A stretch of DNA of 64,000 nucleotides from Pseudonocardia sediminis (GTDB taxonomy: Bacteria; Actinomycetota; Actinomycetes; Mycobacteriales; Pseudonocardiaceae). Made by a program: the position numbers and the translations under genes. Location of the stretch: NCBI RefSeq assembly GCF_004217185.1, contig NZ_SHKL01000001.1:1882001-1946000 (forward strand), read 5' to 3'. The notes under the pieces were generated by a model. That model was not told the DNA's origin, did no database searches, and saw only the letters and a list, made by a program, of their open reading frames with translations. Positions 1 through 8,146 of this stretch are shown one piece after another (position 1 is the first letter of the stretch; each line of letters opens with the position of its first letter).

Positions 1-468
1 GTCGTGAACGTGATCCGCTCGCCCAGCCCGGCGTCGGCGGTGTGGGCCGCGGCGGCGGTGGTGGACGGGACGTCCGGGTCGACGCCGTGCAACGCGGCGC
101 CGGGGTAGGCGCGGGCCGGCGCGATCGTCGACCACCCCTCGCCGCAACCGAGGTCCGCGATCACCGCTCCGGGGCGGTCGAGGTGCCGGTGCAGGTCGGG
201 GACACCGGCCGACCACGCCCAGCAGGCCGGAGGCCGCCTGCTGCTCCAGCCATTCCCGGGCGTAGCGGGGATCGCAGCCACTGCGGGCGGCGAGCTCGTC
301 CGGTGAGAGCGGGCCGGCCGCGGCCAGCGTCCGGTACCAGCCCAACCGGTCACCCAGGTAGATGGTCAGCACGTCGAACGCTCCGAGGGTGGCCGCGACG
401 ACGCGCTCGGCCACCGCCTCGGCCGTCGCCGGGCCCGTCGCCCCGGTCGTCTCCGCGGTCCCTGTCAT
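1..468 (-). pseudogene. Broken class I SAM-dependent methyltransferase (Rv2258c-like), cut by left edge
   Basis: Reading leftward from an ATG at 468, the first ~85 codons give a winged-helix/dimerisation N-terminus typical of this methyltransferase family (includes YLGDRLGWYRTLAAAGPLS and YAREWLEQQAASG). Near 205-220 this frame loses sense. The next frame continues with PDLHRHLDRPGAVIADLGCG and GEGWSTIA, the SAM-binding motif I, with DLGCGEG encoded at 138-155. Family members normally carry roughly 70-80 residues between these two segments, so an internal deletion with a frameshift has removed the linker. The 3' end lies outside the window. The call as a pseudogene is an inference from the frame change; a sequencing error could explain the shift but not the missing segment. 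Confidence 0.72.
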
Positions 469-576
469 GGCGTGCTCCCGTCCTCGCCGGCGCGTGGAGC
501 CGCCGACCGTGCGCCGGGTCCACGCGCGGGTGCCCGTCAGGGGGAGAAGTTCCCCAACTTCGGGTAGGGCCTAGGG

Positions 577-927
577 TCAGGAGGAGCCGGCCGGTGCCCC
601 GCCCACGCCGATCTCGTTGCCGTCCGGGTCGCGGTAGAGCGCCTTGCGGACGCCGTTGTCGTAGGTCTCGGTCAGCTCCGGCTCGATCCCGCGCCGGGAC
701 ACCGCGGCGACGAAGCCGTCGTAGTCACCGACGAACAGGGTGACCGTGGCGTGCCCGGCGTGCTCGGGCTGCAGCTCGACGTAGACGTGCCGGTGCTCCG
801 ACAGCGTCCAGACGCGCTCGACGTCGTTCGGCTCGAACGACTCGACGTCGCCGAGGAACCGGTCGAACCAGGCGACGGCGCGGGGGAGGTCGCTCACCGC
901 GACACCGGCGAACAGGTCGATCTCCAT
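577..927 (-). CDS. VOC (glyoxalase/bleomycin-resistance fold) family protein
   Basis: A 116-residue protein, the usual length of a single VOC module. It opens with MEIDLFAGVAVSDLPRAVAW, the first beta strand and helix of a VOC half, and closes with the typical ALYRDPDGNEIGV strand that in the family carries a metal-binding glutamate. The ATG at 927 follows a GAGGGAGG ribosome-binding site. It lies 26 bp downstream of the HTH gene at 954-1361 on the same strand and may be co-transcribed. Members act as small-molecule dioxygenases, isomerases or drug-binding proteins; no substrate can be read from the sequence. Confidence 0.8.
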   Translation of the reverse strand: MEIDLFAGVAVSDLPRAVAWFDRFLGDVESFEPNDVERVWTLSEHRHVYVELQPEHAGHATVTLFVGDYDGFVAAVSRRGIEPELTETYDNGVRKALYRDPDGNEIGVGGAPAGSS

Positions 928-953
928 GCGTCCTCCCTCGCGCCGTCACCCGG

Positions 954-1361
<408 letters not shown>

Positions 1362-1375
1362 CGTCGTCCCCTCCC

Positions 1376-1396
1376 GTGTCAGGGTTACCCTGACAC
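1376..1396. promoter_or_regulatory. 21-bp perfect palindrome, probable operator of the HTH gene
   Basis: Two 10-bp arms (GTGTCAGGGT and ACCCTGACAC) surround one central base. It lies 14 bp upstream of the ATG at 1361 and just before its ribosome-binding site, where a repressor would block transcription. The adjacent gene encodes an HTH protein, so autoregulation is a reasonable inference. The binding protein is not known. Confidence 0.6.
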
Positions 1397-1452
1397 ATGG
1401 TGCGGGCAGGGGCATCCGGTTTCCCGCCGGGCACCCGCGTGCCGACGCGGCC

Positions 1453-2322
1453 TCAGGTCCCGATCTCGGTCCGCACGGCGTAGAGCTCGGGGAAGAACGT
1501 CAGCTCGAGGGCCTTGCGCAGGAATCCCACCCCGCTGGACCCGCCGGTCCCGGCCTTGAACCCGATCATCCGTTCCACCGTCTTGAGGTGGCGGAAGCGC
1601 CAGAGCTGGAAGTTCTCCTCCAGGTCGACGAGCTCCTCGCACGCCTCGTAGGCCTCCCAGTTGCCGGCGGCGTCGGAGTAGATCTCGCGGAACACCGGCA
1701 CCAGGTCGGGGGAGAAGACGTGCGCGGTCGTGACGTCGCGGCGCAGCAGCGCGTCCGGGACCGGGTGGCCGTGACGGGCCAGGTAGCGCAGGAACTCGTC
1801 GTAGACGCTCGGTGCCTCCAGCAGCTCGACGAGCTGGGCGCGGGCGCGGGGGTCGTGGTCGAACACCTCCAGCATCGCCGCGTCCTTGTTGCCCAGGGCG
1901 AACTCCACGGCCCGGTACTGGTCGGACTGGAACCCCGACGACGTCCCCAGGAAGCTGCGGAACTCCGAGTACTCCGACGGCGTCAGCGTCGCCAGCACCG
2001 ACCACTGGTCGGTGAGCGTGCGCTGGATGTGCTTGACGCGGGCGAGTCCCTTGAGCGCGGGCCGCAGCTCGTCGGCGGCCAGGTGGGCCTGCACGGCGCG
2101 CAGCTCGTGCAGGACCAGCTTGAGCCACAGTTCCGACGTCTGGTGCTGGACGATGAACAGCAGCTCGTCGTGGTGCTCGGGCCGGCTCACCGGGTGCTGC
2201 GCCGAGAGCAGCTCGTCGAGGTGGAGGTAGGCGCCGTAGGAGAGGTTGACCCGGCCCCCGCGCTCGGTGAAGTCGCGCACGATGCCGTCCTCGATGGGCC
2301 GCGTTCCGGCGCTGTCGCTCAT
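1453..2322 (-). CDS. kynA: Tryptophan 2,3-dioxygenase
   Basis: Haem enzyme that opens the indole ring of L-tryptophan to N-formylkynurenine, the first step of the kynurenine pathway. The 289-residue protein has the family hallmarks: [14 protein letters not shown] near residues 57-70 with the active-site histidine, and [20 protein letters not shown] near residues 245-264, which contains the haem-ligand histidine and the tryptophan-binding loop. The ATG at 2322 (MSDSAGTRP) was chosen over one 33 bases upstream because conservation begins after it. No kynureninase or kynurenine formamidase gene is adjacent, so the rest of the pathway must be elsewhere. Confidence 0.95.
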   Translation of the reverse strand: MSDSAGTRPIEDGIVRDFTERGGRVNLSYGAYLHLDELLSAQHPVSRPEHHDELLFIVQHQTSELWLKLVLHELRAVQAHLAADELRPALKGLARVKHIQRTLTDQWSVLATLTPSEYSEFRSFLGTSSGFQSDQYRAVEFALGNKDAAMLEVFDHDPRARAQLVELLEAPSVYDEFLRYLARHGHPVPDALLRRDVTTAHVFSPDLVPVFREIYSDAAGNWEAYEACEELVDLEENFQLWRFRHLKTVERMIGFKAGTGGSSGVGFLRKALELTFFPELYAVRTEIGT

Positions 2323-2666
2323 GCCCGGCGACTCTAGGCGGGGTCGGCTCGGCAAGCGGCCGGACGGCCTCCGGCGACGGTTGCGTGTGCACGGTTCGGA
2401 CGGGGGATCACGATGGGGTCACGGCGTCGACCCAGGGTGGTCGGGACATGTGCCGTGTCCCGGACGGGGGCCGTGCGGATTCCACCGATCCAGCGAATAT
2501 CCGAACGGAAAGTAATTCCGTCCACCGATCGTGTCGTGGGTTTGATTCGACCGATTGCGGCTGGATATTGTTCTTTCAGCCGGTACGGGCTCCCCCGCTT
2601 TTGTCAACGTGCCGGCAGGTACGAGCTCGGCTACGGCGGATCTCGAAACTCATCTGGAGAAGAACT
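2323..2666 (+). promoter_or_regulatory. Upstream region of chaplin-like gene with element shared by its paralogue
   Basis: This 344-bp gap is noticeably less GC-rich than its surroundings (for example AATATCCGAACGGAAAGTAA near 2497-2516). It contains CTGGAT at 2561-2566 and CGGTACGGGCTCCCC at 2581-2595. Nearly the same pair with similar spacing (CTGGAT at 47735-47740, CGGCACGGGCTCCCC at 47756-47770) precedes the second chaplin-like gene. Both sit about 80-100 bases before the start codon. A shared promoter or 5' UTR element is inferred; I could not assign -35 and -10 boxes. Confidence 0.5.
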
Positions 2667-3014
2667 GTGCTGAAGAAGGCTGGAATCGTCGTGGCGGCCT
2701 CCGCTGCGTCCCTGCTCGCCCTGAGCCCCCTCGCGTTCGCCGACAGCGGCAACGTCATCGACAAGGACTCGAAGGGCATCGTCTCCGGGCTGAACGGCAA
2801 CAACGCCCAGCTGCCGGTCCAGGCCTGCAACAACAACGTGCCGGTCAACGTGCTCGGCGTCCAGGTCCCCGTCGAGGACGCTGCCGCGGGCAACGGCCTC
2901 ACCGGTGCGGCCGGGATCGCGGGCGAGGGTGCCGCCAAGAGCGGCGACTCGGTCTCCGACCAGTCCGACAACTGCGGCCAGACCGCCGGTGCGGGCGACA
3001 GCATCGGCGAGTGA
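2667..3014 (+). CDS. Chaplin-like small secreted protein (copy 1)
   Basis: A 115-residue protein starting at GTG 2667, with GGAGA six bases upstream. Residues 1-24 form a signal peptide (KK, hydrophobic core, cleavage after PLAFA). The mature part is rich in Asn, Gly and Val, carries VPVNVLGVQVPVEDAAAGNG, and has two cysteines, one in QACNNNVPV and one in SDNCGQ. This resembles chaplins, the surface-active amyloid proteins of actinomycete aerial hyphae, but the cysteines are further apart than in a classical chaplin domain. A close paralogue lies at 47837-48217. Cell-surface location is inferred. The family assignment is by resemblance only. Confidence 0.7.
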   Translation: MLKKAGIVVAASAASLLALSPLAFADSGNVIDKDSKGIVSGLNGNNAQLPVQACNNNVPVNVLGVQVPVEDAAAGNGLTGAAGIAGEGAAKSGDSVSDQSDNCGQTAGAGDSIGE

Positions 3015-3052
3015 ACTGATCTGACCTGATCAGATCGGTTCGAGATCCGCGG

Positions 3053-3086
3053 GAATGCCCCGGAACCGCACGGTTCCGGGGCATTC
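3053..3086 (+). terminator. Rho-independent-type terminator hairpin
   Basis: Perfect 15-bp stem (GAATGCCCCGGAACC / GGTTCCGGGGCATTC) with a 4-base loop, 38 bp after the stop of the chaplin-like gene and followed by a T-rich run (CTCGTGTCCTTTTCTTC). Confidence 0.85.
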
Positions 3087-3119
3087 TCGTGTCCTTTTCT
3101 TCGAATTCGTCACGACGGG

Positions 3120-4100
3120 TCAGGGAAGGTCGACCGTCGTCAGGAGTGCGCGGTGGTCGCTGCCGGGGACGTCGATGATCTCGAGGTCGCGCGCCGTCGG
3201 CCCGCCCGCGGTCAGGACATGGTCGATCTGCGCACCGGTGACGCGCGGTGTGCGCGCGTCCCAGGTGCCGACAAGCCCCGACCCGGTCGCGGCGCCGGTG
3301 TCGCGGCAGCCCCGGGTCCCGTCGCGGAACGCCGAGTGGTCGAGCGTGGCGTTGAAGTCCCCGGCCACGATCGCCGGGCCCCCGGACGAACACCACCGCG
3401 CCAGTGACGCCAGCTCCCGCGGCCAGGACGCGATCTTGTCCGGCGTCGGTGCCGCCGTGTGCACGCCGAGCAGCCGCACCGGTCCGAGCGTGCCGCCGGT
3501 GATCTCCAGCCAGGGGTCCAGGCTCCCGGTGACCGTCCGCGCGCGCAGGTTCCCGAGGCCGGGGGAGGCCAGGACGACGACCCCCTCGATGTCCGGTACG
3601 CCCGGCGCGGCGGCGACCCACGACCGGTATCCCATCTCGGGCACGGCGCCGGTGATCAGGCCCCGGTAGCGCTCCGCGGCCTCCGGCAGGACCACGACGT
3701 CCGGACGTCGCTCGCGCACCAGTGCCGCGAGGGTGGGCACGTCGGCGGCCCCGTCGTAGACGTTGAACGAGAGCAGCGTGAGCGGGCGGCTCCCGGCCGG
3801 GACGGGCGCGTCCCCGTCGCCGAACGCCCGCGGCGCGAGCACGGCGGCCGAGACGACCGCGACCGCGAGCACCGCGACCCGGGCGGCGAGGCCGTGCCCC
3901 CGCCGGAGCGACCGGACGATCCCCACCACGGCGAGCACCGCGACCACGGCGGTGAACAGCGGGCGGAGCGCGATCAGCAGCACGAACGGGAGCCGCCCGT
4001 CGAGGCCCAGCAGGTCCGGGAGCAGGAGCAGGACCGCCGCCGCGACCAGCACGGTCCCGCGGATTCCGGAGCGGACGCGGGACGGTCGTCGAGGTGGCAT
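3120..4100 (-). CDS. Membrane-anchored endonuclease/exonuclease/phosphatase (EEP) family hydrolase
   Basis: A 326-residue protein with about three hydrophobic helices in residues 15-95, then an EEP/DNase I-like domain from about residue 105. Domain motifs are visible in order: LLSFNVYDGA, VVVLPEAAERY with the metal-binding Glu, AGDFNATLDHSAF with the catalytic Asp and Asn, QIDHVL, and GSDHRALLTTV with the terminal Asp-His pair. The active site is therefore complete and probably faces outside the membrane. Members cleave phosphodiesters in nucleic acids, sphingomyelin or phosphoinositides; the substrate here is unknown. It is divergent from the TetR gene at 4211. Confidence 0.85.
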   Translation of the reverse strand: MPPRRPSRVRSGIRGTVLVAAAVLLLLPDLLGLDGRLPFVLLIALRPLFTAVVAVLAVVGIVRSLRRGHGLAARVAVLAVAVVSAAVLAPRAFGDGDAPVPAGSRPLTLLSFNVYDGAADVPTLAALVRERRPDVVVLPEAAERYRGLITGAVPEMGYRSWVAAAPGVPDIEGVVVLASPGLGNLRARTVTGSLDPWLEITGGTLGPVRLLGVHTAAPTPDKIASWPRELASLARWCSSGGPAIVAGDFNATLDHSAFRDGTRGCRDTGAATGSGLVGTWDARTPRVTGAQIDHVLTAGGPTARDLEIIDVPGSDHRALLTTVDLP

Positions 4101-4160
4101 GCGCTGACATTATGTCGCGGCGGGACGGGGTCTCCTGGCGGCCGGCGCATGCGGAGAGCT

Positions 4161-4179
4161 AGTGTCACTCACTGACAAC
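4161..4179. promoter_or_regulatory. Candidate TetR operator
   Basis: The sequence AGTGTCACTCACTGACA contains TGTCA and TGACA half-sites around a 5-base centre, 32 bp upstream of the TetR start at 4211 and between two divergent genes. Position and symmetry suit autorepression of the tetR-MFS operon; the assignment is inferred. Confidence 0.5.
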
Positions 4180-4210
4180 AAGTCGGGTGCGCAGGGGAGG
4201 AACGGCGGCG

Positions 4211-4927
4211 ATGACGAGTACGACGTCCACCCCGCGGGTCCGGACGGCTCCGCCGAAGGCGTCCGGCCGCGGCCGGCGCCCGATGTCGGACCAGTGGCGG
4301 GGCCGGCAACGGCTGATGATCTCCCGCGCCGCGATCCGGCTCTTCCGCGACCGGGGCGTCACCGAGACCGGCGTCGAGCAGATCGCCGAGGTCGTCGGGC
4401 TGTCGGCGCGCACGTTGTTCCGCTACTTCCGCAGCAAGGAGAGCTGCGTCGAGCCGGTGCTGTCGGTGTCGGTGGACGCGTTCGTCGCGACCCTGCGGCG
4501 CTGGCCGGCGGAGCTCTCGCTGGAGGAGCACCTCGTCGCCGACCACCGGAGCTCCGACGACGCCGAGGCCGCCGCGGACAGCGAGGCGGCCCTGGCCGTG
4601 ATCGGGATGTCGCGCGAGGAGCCCGCCCTGCGGGCGATCTGGCTGGTGGTCTACGAACGCGCCGAGCCCGTCCTCGCCGAGGTCCTCGCCGACCATCTCG
4701 ACCGTCCCGCGTCCGACATCGCCGTGCGCGTGCAGGCCGCCGCGCTCAGCGCCGCGCTGCGCATCACCAGCGAGGACCTCGCCGCGTCCCTGGTCGACGG
4801 CACCGGCCCGATCGAGCCCGCCGACCGTCTCGCCCGCCTGTCCTCCGCCGTCCACGCGGCGACGCACGGCGTGCTGGGTGCCGGCGCCACCGACCGCCCC
4901 ACCACCGACCCGACCTCCGGAGAGTGA
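4211..4927 (+). CDS. TetR family transcriptional regulator
   Basis: A 238-residue repressor. The N-terminal HTH is clear: ISRAAIRLFRDRGVTETGVE followed by QIAEVVGLSARTLFRYFRSK, roughly residues 36-75. The C-terminal ligand domain is not diagnostic. The ATG at 4211 was preferred over a GTG at 4187 because GGGGAGGAA lies about 8 bases before it. The stop is 2 bp from the MFS start at 4930, so the two form an operon, the common arrangement in which the regulator responds to a substrate of the pump. Confidence 0.9.
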   Translation: MTSTTSTPRVRTAPPKASGRGRRPMSDQWRGRQRLMISRAAIRLFRDRGVTETGVEQIAEVVGLSARTLFRYFRSKESCVEPVLSVSVDAFVATLRRWPAELSLEEHLVADHRSSDDAEAAADSEAALAVIGMSREEPALRAIWLVVYERAEPVLAEVLADHLDRPASDIAVRVQAAALSAALRITSEDLAASLVDGTGPIEPADRLARLSSAVHAATHGVLGAGATDRPTTDPTSGE

Positions 4928-4929
4928 GC

Positions 4930-6744
4930 ATGTCCTCAGCACCGCCCGAACCGGCCGTGGTCGACGGTGCGCGGACCCGGGCCCTGGTGGCGGTGCTGGC
5001 CTTCGGCGGCATCGTCGTCGCGCTGCAGCAGACCAGCGTGATCCCGTTGATCCCGCAGTTCCCCCGTCTCCTGGACGCCTCGGCCGCCGACACGACCTGG
5101 ATCGTCACCGCCACCCTGCTGGCCGGTGCCGTCGCGACCCCGATGGTCGGGCGGCTGGCCGACATGTTCGGCAAGCGCCGGATGCTCCTGATCTGCCTGG
5201 CGATGCTGGTCGTCGGTTCGGTGACTGGGGCGCTGAGCACCTCGTTGGTCCCGCTCGTGGTCGGCCGCGCGATCCAGGGACTCGCGACCGGGGTGATCCC
5301 GCTGGGCATCAGCCTGATGCGCGACTCCCTGCCGGCCGAGCGGCTCGGCTCGGCCACCGCCTCGATGAGCGCCTCGCTCGGCGTCGGCGGCGCGCTCGGG
5401 CTGCCGCTGGCGGCGCTGATCGCGCAGAGCCTGGACTGGCACATCCTGTTCTGGGCCTCGGCCGGGCTCGGCGTGGCCGTGGTCGGGCTGGTGCTGTGGC
5501 TGGTCCCGGAGTCGCCGCAACGCGCGGGCGGGCGTTTCGACGGGCTCGGTGCGGTGCTGCTGTCGGTGGCGCTGGTGTGCGTGCTGCTCGTGGTGTCGAA
5601 GGGCAACTCGTGGGGCTGGGGCGACCCGCTGACCCTCGGCCTGCTCGTGGCCGGTGTCGTCGCGCTGGGGGCCTGGGGCGCGTGGGAGCTGCGGACCCCG
5701 CAGCCGCTGGTGGACCTGCGGGTGAGTCGGCGTCGCCAGGTGCTGCTGACGAACTGCGCGTCGGCGGTGTTCGGGTTCTCGATGTTCGCGATGTCGCTGG
5801 TCTTCCCGCAGCTGCTGCAGCTGCCGGCCTCGACCGGGTACGGGCTGGGGCAGTCGATCCTGGTCGCGGGACTGGTGCTGGCCCCGGGCGGGCTCTGCAT
5901 GATCGCGATGTCGCCGGTCTCGGCGCGGATCACCAACGCCTCCGGGCCGCGGACGACATTGATGCTCGGCGCCGTCGTCGTCGCGGCCGGGTACGGGGTC
6001 GGGGTGCTGTTCCACTCCGAGGTCTGGCATCTCGTCGCCAGCTCGATCGTGGTCAGCTCCGGCGTCGGCCTGGCCTACGGCGCGATGCCGTCGCTGGTGA
6101 TGGCGGCCGTCCCGGTCACCCAGACCGCCGCGGCGAACAGCCTCAACAACCTGGCCCGCGCGATCGGCACGTCGACCGCGAGCGCCGTCGCCGGCGTGCT
6201 GCTCGCGCAGCTCACGACGTCGGTCGCGGGGATGACGGTGCCGTCGGAGAGCGCGTTCGTCCTGGTGATGGGGCTCGGTGGTGTGACGGCGCTGGTGGCG
6301 CTGGCGATCACCGCGTTCATCCCGCCCCGGAAGGCGCCGGAGGAGACGGCCCCCGCCGTCCCATCCCTGTCGCCGGCGCCGTCGGCCGGGCCGGAGCAGG
6401 CCGGGCCGGCTCCCCGGCCCGCCGCCACCGCAGCGCCGTCGGAGACCGTCCGGCCGCTCGTCGCCGGGACCGTCCGGCGCGGGGGAGTGCCGGTCGTCGG
6501 TGCGGTGCTGACCGTGGTCGACACGGCCGGTTCCGAGCTCGGCCGGGCCCGGTCCGGGGAGGAGGGACGCTTCGCCGTGACGCGTTCGGGTACGGGACGC
6601 TCCCGGCTGCTCGTCGTGCAGTCGCTCGGCGCCGCGCACGCGGAGTTCCTGACCGACGGGGCCGAACACGTCGACCTCGAGCTGGACCGCTTCGCCGGGA
6701 CGGCGGTGCGGGCCGGGCACGACGGCGCCGACCTGGTGCGCTGA
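4930..6744 (+). CDS. MFS drug-efflux transporter (DHA2-like) with C-terminal carboxypeptidase-regulatory-like domain
   Basis: A 604-residue protein. Residues ~15-465 contain about 14 hydrophobic helices with the MFS motif-A region GRLADMFGKRRMLLICL after helix 2, as in multidrug:H+ antiporters of the DHA2 type. A Pro/Ala-rich linker (~466-505) leads to a soluble ~100-residue tail beginning RPLVAGTVRRGGVPVVGAVL and including ELGRARSGEEGRFAV, which looks like a CarboxypepD_reg beta-sandwich. Operonic with the upstream TetR. The tail is unusual for a transporter and probably cytoplasmic if there are 14 helices. The substrate is unknown. Confidence 0.87.
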   Translation: MSSAPPEPAVVDGARTRALVAVLAFGGIVVALQQTSVIPLIPQFPRLLDASAADTTWIVTATLLAGAVATPMVGRLADMFGKRRMLLICLAMLVVGSVTGALSTSLVPLVVGRAIQGLATGVIPLGISLMRDSLPAERLGSATASMSASLGVGGALGLPLAALIAQSLDWHILFWASAGLGVAVVGLVLWLVPESPQRAGGRFDGLGAVLLSVALVCVLLVVSKGNSWGWGDPLTLGLLVAGVVALGAWGAWELRTPQPLVDLRVSRRRQVLLTNCASAVFGFSMFAMSLVFPQLLQLPASTGYGLGQSILVAGLVLAPGGLCMIAMSPVSARITNASGPRTTLMLGAVVVAAGYGVGVLFHSEVWHLVASSIVVSSGVGLAYGAMPSLVMAAVPVTQTAAANSLNNLARAIGTSTASAVAGVLLAQLTTSVAGMTVPSESAFVLVMGLGGVTALVALAITAFIPPRKAPEETAPAVPSLSPAPSAGPEQAGPAPRPAATAAPSETVRPLVAGTVRRGGVPVVGAVLTVVDTAGSELGRARSGEEGRFAVTRSGTGRSRLLVVQSLGAAHAEFLTDGAEHVDLELDRFAGTAVRAGHDGADLVR

Positions 6745-6774
6745 GCGGCCCGCGACTCGGACCGGCGCGGGAGG

Positions 6775-7197
6775 TCAGCCCGGCTGGTCGTTGTCCTTGT
6801 GCGAACCCCAGCCGTGCCAGCGGTCGACCTCGATCCACCCGCTGACCCGGGCGCGCTCGCGGTCCGGGTACGGCGTGCCGAGGTAGTGCCCGGCCAGGCG
6901 GTCGATATCGGTCAGACGCTCGTCGTCGCGCAGGTCGACGATGCGGCCGATCAGGCTGATGTGGGTGTACCAGTCCTCGGAGTCGAGGACCGACAGCGTC
7001 ACCCGCGGGTCGTTGCGGACGTGCTTCACGCGGACCCGCCCGGCGTCCATGTTGACCAGTACGCGGCCGTCGTCCTCCCAGAGGTACCAGGTCGCCACGG
7101 AGACGGGCTGGCCGTCGCGTCGCAGCGTGGTGATCACCGAGGGGTTGGGCTTGCGGAGCATGGCCACGGACTCGGCAGGAAGCGGTGGTGTCGACAT
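6775..7197 (-). CDS. PPOX-class (pyridoxamine oxidase-fold) flavin/F420-binding protein
   Basis: A 140-residue split-barrel protein. Its start (MLRKPNPSVITTLRRDGQPV, just after the N-terminus) and the block VRVKHVRNDPRVTLSVLD match the family of small Rv1155-like F420 or FMN-dependent oxidoreductases. The ending DRERARVSGWIEVDRWHGWG fits the last strand and helix. It converges on the MFS gene with 30 bp between stops. Cofactor choice cannot be decided from the sequence alone. Confidence 0.82.
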   Translation of the reverse strand: MSTPPLPAESVAMLRKPNPSVITTLRRDGQPVSVATWYLWEDDGRVLVNMDAGRVRVKHVRNDPRVTLSVLDSEDWYTHISLIGRIVDLRDDERLTDIDRLAGHYLGTPYPDRERARVSGWIEVDRWHGWGSHKDNDQPG

Positions 7198-7289
7198 CGT
7201 CTCGACGCTACGGCCCCCGTCCCGGTCCCGCCCGGGGAGGACGGGCCGGGGCGGCCGGCCGTGCCGGCCGCCCCGGCGCCCGAGGGGGC

Positions 7290-7466
7290 TCAGTCCTTCT
7301 TGAAGACGTCCTTGATCTTCTCGCCGGCCTGCTTGACGTTGCCCTTGGCCTGGTCGGTCTGGCCCTCCGCCTGGAGGTCCTTGTCGTCGGTGGCCTTCCC
7401 GACGGTCTCCTTGGCCTTGCCCTTGAGCTCCTCGGACTTGTTCTCGATCTTGTCGTCGGCAGCCAT
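7290..7466 (-). CDS. CsbD family stress-response protein
   Basis: A 58-residue charged protein, MAADDKIENKSEELKGKAKE followed by TVGKATDDKDLQAEGQTDQ and ending in KIKDVFKKD. This is the short Lys/Glu/Asp-rich CsbD pattern of general-stress proteins in bacteria. The ATG at 7466 was chosen because AGGAGT lies 5 bases upstream; an in-frame ATG further upstream lacks a site. Function of the family is poorly defined. Confidence 0.9.
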   Translation of the reverse strand: MAADDKIENKSEELKGKAKETVGKATDDKDLQAEGQTDQAKGNVKQAGEKIKDVFKKD

Positions 7467-7621
7467 ACGCACTCCTGAGGTGGACGACACCCGGCGTGTT
7501 CCAGATGCCGGTGATCGACTACCCGTTCCGGGGCGGGCGAACCCGATCGGCGTCCATGATCTTCCGGTGGCGCGGACGACGGACAGGCGTCGCCGGCCAC
7601 GTCGCGGGTACAGGCCCGCGC

Positions 7622-8146
7622 ATGAGCAGACCCACCGGCCGACCCGCGGACCCGCCTCCCGTCCCGTCCGACGCCGCCCGGCCGGTCGGCTCGGGGAAGC
7701 GGGTCCTGCGGATCAACCTGCTCTGCGGGTTCCTGCTGGGCATGGGCGTCGTCGCGTTCGTCGACGAGGCGGTGTTCCACCAGATCCTGCACTGGCACCA
7801 CTTCTACGACCGCGGCACCAGCGCCGCGGGCCTCGTCTCCGACGGCGTCTTCCACGCGTTCAGCTGGTTCGCCACCGTGGCGTCGCTGCTGGTCCTGGCC
7901 CGCTTGCGCGCGGAGGGGTCGCTGCGCCCGCGGTGGGTGACCGGCGGGCTGCTCGTGGGGGCGGGGCTGTTCCAGCTCTACGACGGCCTGGTCCACCACA
8001 AGCTGCTGGGCCTGCACGAGATCCGCTACGGCGTCGACCTGACGCCGTATGACCTCGTCTGGAACGGCGTCGCGGTGGTCCTCCTGGTCGCGGGCCTCGT
8101 CCTGGTCGCGCGGAGCCGGGCCGTCGCCGACCGGCCGCCACGATGA
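7622..8146 (+). CDS. DUF2243 membrane protein
   Basis: A 174-residue protein with four hydrophobic segments. The His-rich stretch VDEAVFHQILHWHHFYDRGT, plus LYDGLVHHKLLGLHEIRYGV, is the signature of DUF2243. The ATG at 7622 follows weak ribosome-binding sequence but begins the family-like N-terminus. It overlaps the CtaG-like gene by four bases (ATGA at 8143-8146), so the two are translationally coupled. The histidines suggest metal or haem handling linked to cytochrome oxidase assembly; this is inference from context. Confidence 0.83.
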   Translation: MSRPTGRPADPPPVPSDAARPVGSGKRVLRINLLCGFLLGMGVVAFVDEAVFHQILHWHHFYDRGTSAAGLVSDGVFHAFSWFATVASLLVLARLRAEGSLRPRWVTGGLLVGAGLFQLYDGLVHHKLLGLHEIRYGVDLTPYDLVWNGVAVVLLVAGLVLVARSRAVADRPPR

